Shown here: in pieces, positions 7,491-13,202 of the stretch
How the letters are laid out: the number at the start of each line of letters is the position of its first letter
Position numbering within the stretch: the stretch's first letter is position 1
Origin: an uncultured beta proteobacterium
GTDB taxonomy: Bacteria; Pseudomonadota; Gammaproteobacteria; Burkholderiales; Burkholderiaceae_C
Reading direction: 5' to 3'
Length of the DNA: 13,202 bases
Assembly: GCA_903859265.1 (NCBI GenBank)
Contig: CAIOLZ010000274.1
Span: 1 to 13,202 of the forward strand
Position numbers and translations under genes: made by a program
The notes under the pieces: model-generated
What the model was told of the DNA's origin: nothing
What the model saw: the letters and a program-made list of their open reading frames with translations, nothing else
Database searches by the model: none

Positions 7491-7905
7491 TGACTTTTCT
7501 TTGTTGGTTTTGCGGCGCTGCTACCGCGACTTGCATGATGCTTTGCATGCCACCCGCCATCGCCCGTGCAACCAGGACGTCGAGTGCCTCATGGCGGTAA
7601 TTGACTGTGCGCAACAGCATCGGCAAGTTGACGCCGGCGACCAATTTCGATTGCACACCGTCCACCACTTTTTGTGCCACGTTGCAAGGCGTGGCGCCAA
7701 AAACATCGGTCAGCACAAGCGTGTTGGGCGCGGCCATGGTTGCCAGGATGGCAAGGGCGTTGGCGCGGGTCAATTCTGGCGCTTCGCTGGGGGGCACATC
7801 GAGCGCCACCAGGCCCGCCTGCGCATCCGGGAACACATGCAAGACACTCGCACGCAATGCACTCGCAAGCGGCGCGTGGGCGATGATAAAAATGCCGGTA
7901 TTCAT
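7459..7905 (-). CDS. manX: PTS EIIA component, mannose (Man) family
   Basis: This 148-residue cytoplasmic protein is a single EIIA-Man domain. Active-site His10 follows the first beta strand (GIFIIAHAPLASAL), and the family motif LTDVFGATPCNVA is at about 65-77. In sugar-transporting Man PTSs this domain would pass phosphate to an EIIB. Here the gene stands alone with ptsH and ptsI and no EIIB, EIIC or EIID gene, as is common in Burkholderiales, so a regulatory role is likely. The domain proper ends near residue 130. A polar tail ending in KVNDQHHHDHSQ is encoded where the gene overlaps ptsH. An 80-base gap separates it from the lipoprotein gene upstream. In many betaproteobacteria gshB occupies that upstream place; this is recalled, not seen here. 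The symbol follows common annotation usage. Confidence 0.92.
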   Translation of the reverse strand: MNTGIFIIAHAPLASALRASVLHVFPDAQAGLVALDVPPSEAPELTRANALAILATMAAPNTLVLTDVFGATPCNVAQKVVDGVQSKLVAGVNLPMLLRTVNYRHEALDVLVARAMAGGMQSIMQVAVAAPQNQQRKVNDQHHHDHSQ

Positions 7906-7986
7906 GGTGTCTGTTCAAAGCTAGCGGCCATTATGACGTCTCCGCCATGGATTCCGAAGCCAGCGGGCAGGGTGCGGTGTTGCGAT

Positions 7987-8493
7987 TTACCGGATCCGGG
8001 ATTGGGTGAAAAACGTCTCCGTCCGCTCGGGTGTCAGCGCTGTAGCGAAGACGGCCAAATGGTAGATGTCTAAACCGGAGACCCACCAGGACAGTGCAGC
8101 CTGCACCGGCGTCCCGTCCGGTCTTACGCCTTTCACATCAAGCACCTGCATGGCAGCAGTGCCGGGGTCTGGTGGTGCGGGAACATCGCCAGCATGCATA
8201 TTGCCGAGCGTGGCCGATCGCCACGCCTGCACAACGTCCGGAACAGTTTTTGGGTCTGTCAGCCGCACATGACTTACGGCGTACAGCGCGCCATCCGCTT
8301 CGCAACCGACCATGTCCATCACCACGGAAGTTTGCGCCAATGTCAGCTGCCGCTGCGCGTGATCAGGCTTGCACGGCAGAAGCGCATTCATTTGTTCCAA
8401 GGTCACCACACGCCAGTTCAGCGCGGGGGAGCAGCCCATCAACACCGTGCCGGCGGTCAGGGCGCCTGCAAAAAATGCCCTGCGCAGCATCAT
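7987..8493 (-). CDS. Small putative lipoprotein, function unknown
   Basis: I do not recognise a characterised function. The protein begins with a lipoprotein signal peptide (Arg-Arg, hydrophobic core AFFAGALTAGTVL, lipobox LMGC with Cys21), so it is probably anchored in the envelope after cleavage. The mature part is about 148 residues. It carries two cysteines in LLPCKPD (Cys41) and MVGCEAD (Cys64), which could form a disulfide, and an alpha/beta-looking C-terminal half. It resembles hypothetical lipoproteins I recall from other Burkholderiales. I start it at the paired ATGs (8493/8490), which give a normal signal peptide. An upstream ATG at 8544 with AGGA nine bases before it is possible but would give an unusually long n-region with two extra cysteines. 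The gene lies on the same strand as manX but is not tightly linked to it. Confidence 0.7.
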   Translation of the reverse strand: MMLRRAFFAGALTAGTVLMGCSPALNWRVVTLEQMNALLPCKPDHAQRQLTLAQTSVVMDMVGCEADGALYAVSHVRLTDPKTVPDVVQAWRSATLGNMHAGDVPAPPDPGTAAMQVLDVKGVRPDGTPVQAALSWWVSGLDIYHLAVFATALTPERTETFFTQSRIR

Positions 8494-8662
8494 GCCGCAG
8501 CGGGTCCTGGGCACATGCGTTGAACATTCAGGTCTAAAACGCATCTGAGCAAGTCCTATTCGTTGGCGTCGGGCAGTGGGTTATTGTCACCGAGCTGCAC
8601 ATCGCTGCGCACCGCTGTAGAGTATTGCGGTGGCATTCCTTCCACTTTTCGAGAGTGTTTGC

Positions 8663-9328
8663 ATGAAAGTTCGTGTTTGGGATTTACCGACCCGCCTGTT
8701 TCACTGGTTGCTGGCAGTTTGCGTGACCGGACTCGTGGTGACAGGTGAAATAGCCGGTGACGCGATGGCCTGGCATTTTCGCTTTGGCTACCTGGTATTG
8801 GCGCTGGTTTTGTTTCGGCTCGTCTGGGGTTTCGCTGGCGGATATTGGTCACGTTTTTCGAGTTTTGTAAGACGCCCAAGCCACGTTGTAGCCTACATCA
8901 GAGGCCGAAAAAGCAGCAGTTCTGTCGGTCATAACCCGCTGGGCGCGCTGTCGGTGCTAGCCCTTTTGGGACTCCTGCTTGTGCAGGCGGGTGCAGGTTT
9001 AATCAGCGATGATGAGGTACTCGTGAGCGGCCCGCTGGTGGCAAAAGTGCCCAACGCATGGGTCACGGCTGCCACTACCTTTCACACCACGGTGGGAAAG
9101 TTCGGCGTACTGGCGCTGGTGGCCTTGCATATCGGCGCGATCGTTTGGTACCGGCTCAGGAAAAACGACGATTTGGTCACACCCATGTGGACCGGAGACA
9201 AAGACGTCCTTGAACCCGTAGCCGCTTCGGTTGACAGTGCGGCCCGGCGCTGGACTGCCCTGGCCATTGCAGGTATGTGCGGGCTCGGTGTCTGGGCGCT
9301 GTTGGCCTGGGCCGCAACAGCGCCTTGA
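8663..9328 (+). CDS. Cytochrome b561-type membrane protein (cytochrome b/b6 domain)
   Basis: The 221-residue inner-membrane protein has about five hydrophobic segments and resembles the di-haem cytochrome b subunits of the b561/Ni-Fe-hydrogenase b-type family, which shuttle electrons between quinol and periplasmic partners. The N-terminus VRVWDLPTRLFHWLLA is typical. Likely haem ligands are His14 (helix 1), His38 (helix 2), and His141 and His156 (FHTTVGKFGVLALVALH). A charged loop at 66-90 and an extra C-terminal helix at about 197-216 follow the family pattern. I start at the ATG at 8663, since the open frame's earlier GTG (8630) adds unrelated residues. GAGAG lies seven bases before the ATG. 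No hydrogenase, cytochrome c or other electron-transfer partner gene is adjacent, so the partner is unknown. The gene ends 5 bases before the convergent peroxiredoxin stop. Confidence 0.9.
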   Translation: MKVRVWDLPTRLFHWLLAVCVTGLVVTGEIAGDAMAWHFRFGYLVLALVLFRLVWGFAGGYWSRFSSFVRRPSHVVAYIRGRKSSSSVGHNPLGALSVLALLGLLLVQAGAGLISDDEVLVSGPLVAKVPNAWVTAATTFHTTVGKFGVLALVALHIGAIVWYRLRKNDDLVTPMWTGDKDVLEPVAASVDSAARRWTALAIAGMCGLGVWALLAWAATAP

Positions 9329-9333
9329 ACTTT

Positions 9334-9840
9334 TTATGCCTGGCTTTGTGCGAGCAAGGTGGCGGCGTCGCTGACTTCGAACTTGCCAGGGCCTTCGATG
9401 TTGAGTGTGGCAACCTTGCCGTCTTTTACCAGCATCGAATAGCGGTTGCTACGCAGCCCTAAGCCCCTGCCACTCAAATCCAGCGTCAGCCCCGTCGCCT
9501 TGGTGACTGTCGCGTCTCCATCGGCCAGCATGCGCACCTTGCCTGCCGTTTTTTGATCGCGTGCCCATGCGCCCATGACAAACGCGTCGTTCACGCTAAT
9601 GCACCAGATCTCATCCACGCCGGCGGCCTTGAAGGCTTCGAAATGTTCGACATAACCGGGCACATGCTTGGCCGAACACGTCGGTGTGAATGCACCGGGA
9701 AGCGCAAACAGCGCGATGGTCTTGCCCGCAGTTGCCTTGCTGACATCCACGGGGTTGGGCCCAATGCTGCAACCCTCGCCTTCCACTTCGGAATATTCCA
9801 TCAGGGTGACGGAGGGAAGCGAATCGCCGACTTTGATCAT
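9334..9840 (-). CDS. Peroxiredoxin, Prx5 (AhpC/TSA-redoxin) type
   Basis: The 168-residue cytoplasmic thiol peroxidase reduces hydrogen peroxide or organic hydroperoxides, using glutathione/glutaredoxin or thioredoxin as reductant. The peroxidatic cysteine is Cys55 in the Prx signature PGAFTPTCS (Pro48, Thr52), and the supporting arginine is probably Arg130 in GLGLRSNRYSM. Two other cysteines (Cys24, Cys80) exist; I cannot tell whether either acts as a resolving cysteine. The C-terminal NIEGPGKFEVSDA segment is typical of Prx5 proteins, and the length is right for a stand-alone Prx5 without a fused glutaredoxin. The ATG at 9840 is preceded by AGGAG five bases upstream, which decides the start. 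The gene lies downstream of rpsQ beyond the S10 terminator and is convergent with the cytochrome gene. Confidence 0.93.
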   Translation of the reverse strand: MIKVGDSLPSVTLMEYSEVEGEGCSIGPNPVDVSKATAGKTIALFALPGAFTPTCSAKHVPGYVEHFEAFKAAGVDEIWCISVNDAFVMGAWARDQKTAGKVRMLADGDATVTKATGLTLDLSGRGLGLRSNRYSMLVKDGKVATLNIEGPGKFEVSDAATLLAQSQA

Positions 9841-9880
9841 GTGTGCTCCTGTGCAATAAGTGGATTGGAACTTACCAACG

Positions 9881-9903
9881 AAAACGGCCCACATTGTGGG
9901 CCG
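9881..9903 (-). terminator. Rho-independent terminator of the S10 operon
   Basis: On the minus strand CGGCCCACA and TGTGGGCCG form a perfect 9-base inverted repeat around one base (9885-9903; in practice a stem of about 7 bp), followed directly by TTTT (9884-9881). It lies 37 bases beyond the rpsQ stop. It also sits in the 5' flank of the peroxiredoxin gene, so it should insulate that gene from ribosomal transcription. Confidence 0.8.
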
Positions 9904-9939
9904 CTATTCAGACTTTTGCAGAGAACTTCGTCAATAGAC

Positions 9940-10209
9940 TTAGACCGCTGCTGCCTTTTGTACCAAACGGGTCGCAACCCAGTTCTTGGTTTTGGAAATC
10001 GGACGACTCTCCGTAATTTCAATCAAGTCGCCCAGTTTGTACTCGCCCTTTTCATCATGGGCGTGGTACTTGCTGGATTTGCCGACGATCTTGCCGTAAA
10101 GCTCGTGTTTGACACGGCGCTCAATCAGCACGGTAACCGTCTTGGCACGCTTGTCGCTGACCACCTTGCCAATCAAGGTGCGCTTGAGGGATTTTTTAGC
10201 TTCCGTCAT
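9940..10209 (-). CDS. rpsQ: 30S ribosomal protein S17
   Basis: The 89-residue primary 16S-binding protein of the 30S subunit has the full S17 pattern: KRTLIGKVVSDKRAKTVTV near the N-terminus, ERRVKHELYGKIV in the middle, and GDLIEITESRPISKTKNW toward the C-terminus. Length is normal. TAAGGAG, which contains the rpmC stop codon, lies six bases before the ATG, so translation is probably coupled. It is the last gene of the transcript here and is followed by a terminator. Confidence 0.98.
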   Translation of the reverse strand: MTEAKKSLKRTLIGKVVSDKRAKTVTVLIERRVKHELYGKIVGKSSKYHAHDEKGEYKLGDLIEITESRPISKTKNWVATRLVQKAAAV

Positions 10210-10219
10210 TTATCGCTCC

Positions 10220-10426
10220 TTATTTGGCGGACTTATCAGCGCTTTGCTTCTCGACAAGAATCGTCTTGGCGCGAGCAATATCGCGGCGCGCAGAGCGCAG
10301 CGTAGCGGTGTTGTTGAGTTGTTGGGTAGCCTTTTGCATACGCAGACCAAAGTGGGCTTTTTGCAGCGCTTTGACTTCCGTTTGCAAACCAGCGACGTCT
10401 TTTTGGCGCAGTTCAGTAGCTTTCAT
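10220..10426 (-). CDS. rpmC: 50S ribosomal protein L29
   Basis: The 68-residue protein of the large subunit sits near the peptide exit tunnel and has the family pattern MKATELRQKDVAGLQ, HFGLRMQKATQQLNN and RSARRDIARAKTIL, a two-helix hairpin. The ATG at 10426 gives the standard N-terminus, with AGGAG nine bases upstream. An in-frame start at 10453 would overlap the rplP stop and add nine non-family residues. It lies between rplP and rpsQ as in the conserved S10 operon. Confidence 0.97.
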   Translation of the reverse strand: MKATELRQKDVAGLQTEVKALQKAHFGLRMQKATQQLNNTATLRSARRDIARAKTILVEKQSADKSAK

Positions 10427-10442
10427 TTCTTGATTCTCCTGA

Positions 10443-10859
10443 TTACTGGCCAATCATGCGGGCCACGAATGTGGTGCGCAATGGCAGCTTCGCAGCGGCC
10501 AGACGGAAAGCTTCACGTGCGAGTTCTTCGGGAACACCGACGATCTCGAACACGATCTTGCCCGGCTGAATCTCAGCGACGTAGTACTCGGGGTTACCTT
10601 TACCGTTACCCATACGCACTTCAGCGGGCTTCTGGGAGATCGGCTTGTCGGGAAACACGCGGATCCAGATACGACCACCACGCTTGACGTGGCGTGAAAT
10701 GGCACGACGTGCCGCTTCGATCTGACGAGCCGTCAAACGGCCACGGTCGGTACATTTCAGACCGAAGTCACCGAATGCGACCGAGCTTCCTCGTGTCGCG
10801 ACACCGGTGTTACGGCCTTTTTGCTCTTTGCGGTATTTCCGGCGAGCGGGTTGCAACAT
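10443..10859 (-). CDS. rplP: 50S ribosomal protein L16
   Basis: The 138-residue large-subunit protein helps form the A-site tRNA region near the peptidyl-transferase centre. The start MLQPARRKYRKEQKGRN and the block GGRIWIRVFPDKPISQKPAEVRMGNGKG (about 61-88) are diagnostic. Length is normal. Its ATG lies two bases after the rpsC stop, and AAAGGAG inside the rpsC end serves as ribosome-binding site, so the two genes are coupled. Confidence 0.98.
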   Translation of the reverse strand: MLQPARRKYRKEQKGRNTGVATRGSSVAFGDFGLKCTDRGRLTARQIEAARRAISRHVKRGGRIWIRVFPDKPISQKPAEVRMGNGKGNPEYYVAEIQPGKIVFEIVGVPEELAREAFRLAAAKLPLRTTFVARMIGQ

Positions 10860-10861
10860 AG

Positions 10862-11785
10862 TTATTCTCCTTTGCCGTCAGCTGCCACAGCACTGGTGCT
10901 GCCTGCGGCGGCTGGCGCGGCGACTTTGCGTACGCGCTTAACGGCGGGTTTAGAGGCATCAGCACCCAGTGCTTCTGCAGGTTTGTCACTGCCGTCCGCC
11001 GGGGCCGCATTGGCGCCAACCGGACGACGGGCACCAGTGCGAGGTGCGGAAGGACGATCACCGGCTGGACGGGCACCACCGCGGTCATCGCGACGTGGGC
11101 CACGCGGGCGGCGTTCCTCTTCGGAGCGGGGCTCAACGGCTGCCGGCAGGTCATTACGACCCAGCGTATCGCCCTTGTAAACCCACACCTTGACGCCGAT
11201 CACACCGTAGGTGGTCTTGGCTTCGGAGGTTCCGTAATCAATATCAGCGCGCAGGGTATGCAAGGGCACACGGCCTTCGCGATACCACTCGGTACGGGCG
11301 ATTTCAATTCCGTTCAAACGTCCGGCAGACATGATCTTGATGCCCAATGCGCCCAAACGCATTGCGTTTTGCATGGCGCGCTTCATGGCACGGCGGAACA
11401 TGATGCGTTTTTCGAGCTGCTGGGTAATGCTATCGGCGATCAGCTTGGCATCGATTTCAGGCTTGCGCACTTCTTCGATGTTGACTGCGACCGGCACGTT
11501 CAACATTTTGCCCAGATCACGCTTCAAGTTCTCGATGTCTTCGCCCTTCTTGCCGATCACCACGCCCGGACGCGCCGAGAAAATGGTGATGCGCGCGTTC
11601 TTGGCAGGGCGTTCGATCAGGATGCGGGAAACCGAAGCATTTTTCAGCTTGAGCTTGAGGTACTCGCGCACCTTGATGTCTTCAGCCAGCATGCCGGCGA
11701 AGTCACGGTTGTTGGCATACCAACGCGAAGACCAGTTACGGCTGATCGAGAGGCGAAAGCCTGTTGGATGGATTTTTTGTCCCAT
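10862..11785 (-). CDS. rpsC: 30S ribosomal protein S3 with long C-terminal extension
   Basis: The first 210 residues are a standard S3: MGQKIHPTGFRLSISRNWSS, a KH RNA-binding domain with PGVVIGKKGEDI (73-84), and the C-terminal domain with RTEWYREGRVPLHTLRA. S3 forms part of the mRNA entry channel of the 30S subunit. At 307 residues the protein is about 70 longer than E. coli S3 (233). From about residue 212 a low-complexity tail begins: an Arg/Gly/Pro segment with RRPRGPRRDDRGG (225-237), then an Ala-rich stretch with a basic patch KRVRK (283-287). The tail is probably disordered. Long S3 tails occur in Burkholderiales as I recall. The start has an AGGAAG ribosome site and a 16-base gap from rplV. 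Confidence 0.97.
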   Translation of the reverse strand: MGQKIHPTGFRLSISRNWSSRWYANNRDFAGMLAEDIKVREYLKLKLKNASVSRILIERPAKNARITIFSARPGVVIGKKGEDIENLKRDLGKMLNVPVAVNIEEVRKPEIDAKLIADSITQQLEKRIMFRRAMKRAMQNAMRLGALGIKIMSAGRLNGIEIARTEWYREGRVPLHTLRADIDYGTSEAKTTYGVIGVKVWVYKGDTLGRNDLPAAVEPRSEEERRPRGPRRDDRGGARPAGDRPSAPRTGARRPVGANAAPADGSDKPAEALGADASKPAVKRVRKVAAPAAAGSTSAVAADGKGE

Positions 11786-11801
11786 ATCTTCCTAGCCTCG
11801 T

Positions 11802-12131
11802 TCAGTTACCAACCGTCACGTACACATGGCACGTGGGTTTTCTGATTTGGTTTCCGCGGCCTTTGGCGCGGGCCGTGAAGCGTCGCAATGAGGCACCTTG
11901 TTCAACGTAGATGGTTTTCACCTTCAGCTCGTCGATGTCGGCACCATCATTGTGTTCAGCATTTGCAATGGCGGACTCCAGAACCTTCTTGATGATTCCA
12001 GCAGCTTTTTTCTGCGTGAATTGCAAAATGTTCAGGGCTTGATCCACTTTTTTACCGCGAATCAGGTCCGCGACCAGACGGCCTTTGTCCACCGACAAAC
12101 GCACGCCGCGAAGGGTTGCACGTGTTTCCAT
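11802..12131 (-). CDS. rplV: 50S ribosomal protein L22
   Basis: The 109-residue protein lines the peptide exit tunnel. Family features are RATLRGVRLSVDKGRLVADLIRG near the N-terminus, LESAIANAEHNDGADID in the middle, and the tunnel-loop region RRFTARAKGRGNQIRKPTCH (quoted to 20 residues) near the C-terminus. The ATG at 12131 is set by AGGAG six bases upstream and by the family N-terminus. A longer open frame up to 12275 runs across rpsS and is not real. The ribosome site overlaps the rpsS stop (TAAGGAG). Confidence 0.97.
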   Translation of the reverse strand: METRATLRGVRLSVDKGRLVADLIRGKKVDQALNILQFTQKKAAGIIKKVLESAIANAEHNDGADIDELKVKTIYVEQGASLRRFTARAKGRGNQIRKPTCHVYVTVGN

Positions 12132-12141
12132 GGTCAACTCC

Positions 12142-12420
12142 TTATTTCTTTTGGACTTTTTTGTCTGCCGGATGACCCTTGAAAGTACGGGTGAGCGCAA
12201 ACTCTCCCAACTTGTGGCCAACCATTTGATCGGTGATATAGACCGGTACGTGCTGCTTGCCGTTGTGAACGGCAATGGTCAAGCCGATGAAATCGGGCAG
12301 GATCATAGAGCGACGAGACCAGGTCTTAATCGGCTTTTTGTCTTTGGTCGCAACGGCTTTTTCAGTCTTTGCGATCAAATGATGGTCAACAAACGGACCT
12401 TTTTTGAGTGAGCGAGTCAT
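12142..12420 (-). CDS. rpsS: 30S ribosomal protein S19
   Basis: The 92-residue head protein of the 30S subunit has the diagnostic start MTRSLKKGPFVDHHL, the segment TWSRRSMILPDFIGLTIAVH and the C-terminal MVGHKLGEFALTRTFKGH. Length is normal. It lies 12 bases after rplB with a strong GGGGAAGG ribosome site, in the standard S10 order. Confidence 0.98.
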   Translation of the reverse strand: MTRSLKKGPFVDHHLIAKTEKAVATKDKKPIKTWSRRSMILPDFIGLTIAVHNGKQHVPVYITDQMVGHKLGEFALTRTFKGHPADKKVQKK

Positions 12421-12432
12421 TTAACCTTCCCC

Positions 12433-13202
12433 TTACTTCTTGCGACGCGACACGATCATGACCTGCGTGCGCTTGTTGTTACGGGTACGGTAGCCCTTGG
12501 TCAGATTACCCCAAGGATCGACTGCATGACGGCCTTCGCCGGTCTTTCCTTCGCCACCACCATGCGGGTGGTCAACCGGGTTCATGACCACACCCCGAAC
12601 GGTTGGGCGGATACCCATCCAGCGCTTGACACCAGCTTTACCCAGTTGGCGCAGGCTGTGTTCTTCGTTAGCAACTTGGCCGATCGTCGCACGGCAGTCG
12701 ATGTGAATCTTGCGCACTTCACCGGAGCGCACGCGAACCTGAGCATAGGTGCCTTCACGCGCCAGCAACGTTGCAGATGTGCCTGCGGAACGGATGATTT
12801 GCGCACCCTTGCCGACTTGCAACTCAACGCAATGGATGATGGAACCCACCGGAATGTTGCGGATTGGCAAAGTGTTGCCAACACGAATCGGCGCTTCCGA
12901 GCCGCTCATGATGGACGCACCGACTTCCAGACCACGCGGAGCAATGATGTACTTGCGCTCGCCGTCTGCGTAGCACACCAGAGCGATGTGCGCAGAGCGG
13001 TTCGGGTCGTATTCAATGCGTTCAACTTTGGCAGGGATTCCGTCCTTGTTACGGACGAAATCGACCACGCGGTAGTGGTGCTTGTGACCACCGCCCTTGT
13101 GACGGGTGGTGATATGACCATTGTTGTTGCGACCGGCTTGCTGGAATTGGGGTTCCAGCAATGCTGCGTGGGGAGCACCCTTGTACAGGTGGTCACGCGA
13201 GA
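12433..13202 (-). CDS. rplB: 50S ribosomal protein L2 (N-terminus beyond window edge)
   Basis: The last 255 or so residues of the essential L2 protein are present. L2 binds 23S rRNA and is needed for subunit joining and peptidyl transfer. The open frame continues to the window edge (residues SRDHLYKGAPHAALLEPQ), so the TTG at 13161 is internal and about 18-20 N-terminal residues are missing. Clear marks are NNNGHITTRHKGGGHKH, the SGSEAPIRVGNTLPIRNIP region and the C-terminal MNPVDHPHGGGEGKTGEGR with the conserved histidine near the peptidyl-transferase region. It is the most upstream gene seen here; rplW, rplD, rplC and rpsJ are expected just outside. Confidence 0.98.
   Translation of the reverse strand, partial: SRDHLYKGAPHAALLEPQFQQAGRNNNGHITTRHKGGGHKHHYRVVDFVRNKDGIPAKVERIEYDPNRSAHIALVCYADGERKYIIAPRGLEVGASIMSGSEAPIRVGNTLPIRNIPVGSIIHCVELQVGKGAQIIRSAGTSATLLAREGTYAQVRVRSGEVRKIHIDCRATIGQVANEEHSLRQLGKAGVKRWMGIRPTVRGVVMNPVDHPHGGGEGKTGEGRHAVDPWGNLTKGYRTRNNKRTQVMIVSRRKK

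Noticed and set aside
8556..8636. 26-codon minus-strand ORF upstream of the lipoprotein (ends in DNNPLPDANE)
   Set aside because: It looks mildly protein-like, but its AAGGA is directly against the ATG, and it belongs to a frame that runs antisense to the cytochrome gene start. Too weak to call as a leader peptide.
1..13202. CRISPR array, tRNA/rRNA genes, prophage, defence or toxin-antitoxin system
   Set aside because: I looked for regularly spaced repeats, tRNA-like cloverleaf ends and known gene sets and saw none. The window is mainly housekeeping and metabolic genes with one IS remnant.

Overview
The window comes from a betaproteobacterium, most likely Comamonadaceae (Rhodoferax/Polaromonas-like). 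This rests on the ribosomal protein sequences, an S3 protein with a long low-complexity C-terminal tail, a manX-ptsH-ptsI regulatory PTS cluster without sugar permease genes, and moderate-to-high GC with typical Burkholderiales codon use. The placement is inferred from remembered family patterns; no search was run.

Layout, left to right. (1) 1-571: the 3' end of an IS21-family istB gene (+ strand, cut by the window edge), followed by a 335-base non-coding stretch with several inverted repeats and one perfect DnaA-box-like 9-mer. (2) 572-3217, minus strand: a patatin-like phospholipase and a large HD-GYP phosphohydrolase with two HD-type modules, separated by a 390-base gap. (3) 3466-5414, plus strand: an aldo-keto reductase of the YghZ/Gpr type and a 10-helix EamA/DMT transporter, 17 bases apart and probably co-transcribed. 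(4) 5423-7905, minus strand: manX (EIIA), ptsH (HPr) and ptsI (Enzyme I), tightly packed with manX and ptsH overlapping. A small lipoprotein lies just upstream on the same strand. (5) 8663-9328, plus strand: a membrane cytochrome b561-type protein, convergent with a Prx5-type peroxiredoxin (9334-9840, minus). (6) 9940-13202, minus strand: the distal half of the S10 ribosomal operon in the usual order rplB-rpsS-rplV-rpsC-rplP-rpmC-rpsQ. It ends at a clear hairpin-plus-U-tract terminator, and rplB runs off the window.

How the parts work together. EI passes phosphate from PEP to HPr His15 and on to EIIA His10. No EIIB or EIIC gene is present here, so the most likely role is regulatory. The S10 block is ordinary housekeeping except for the long S3 tail. 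The peroxiredoxin, cytochrome b561 and aldo-keto reductase are redox or detoxification proteins with no evident shared operon.

I found no CRISPR array, tRNA, rRNA, prophage, toxin-antitoxin pair or defence island, and nothing that supports a previously undescribed system. The observations most worth a second look are the tandem (half-degenerate) HD-GYP protein, the His-rich EIIA tail encoded inside the manX/ptsH overlap, the S3 extension, and the palindrome-rich stretch beside the IS21 remnant.
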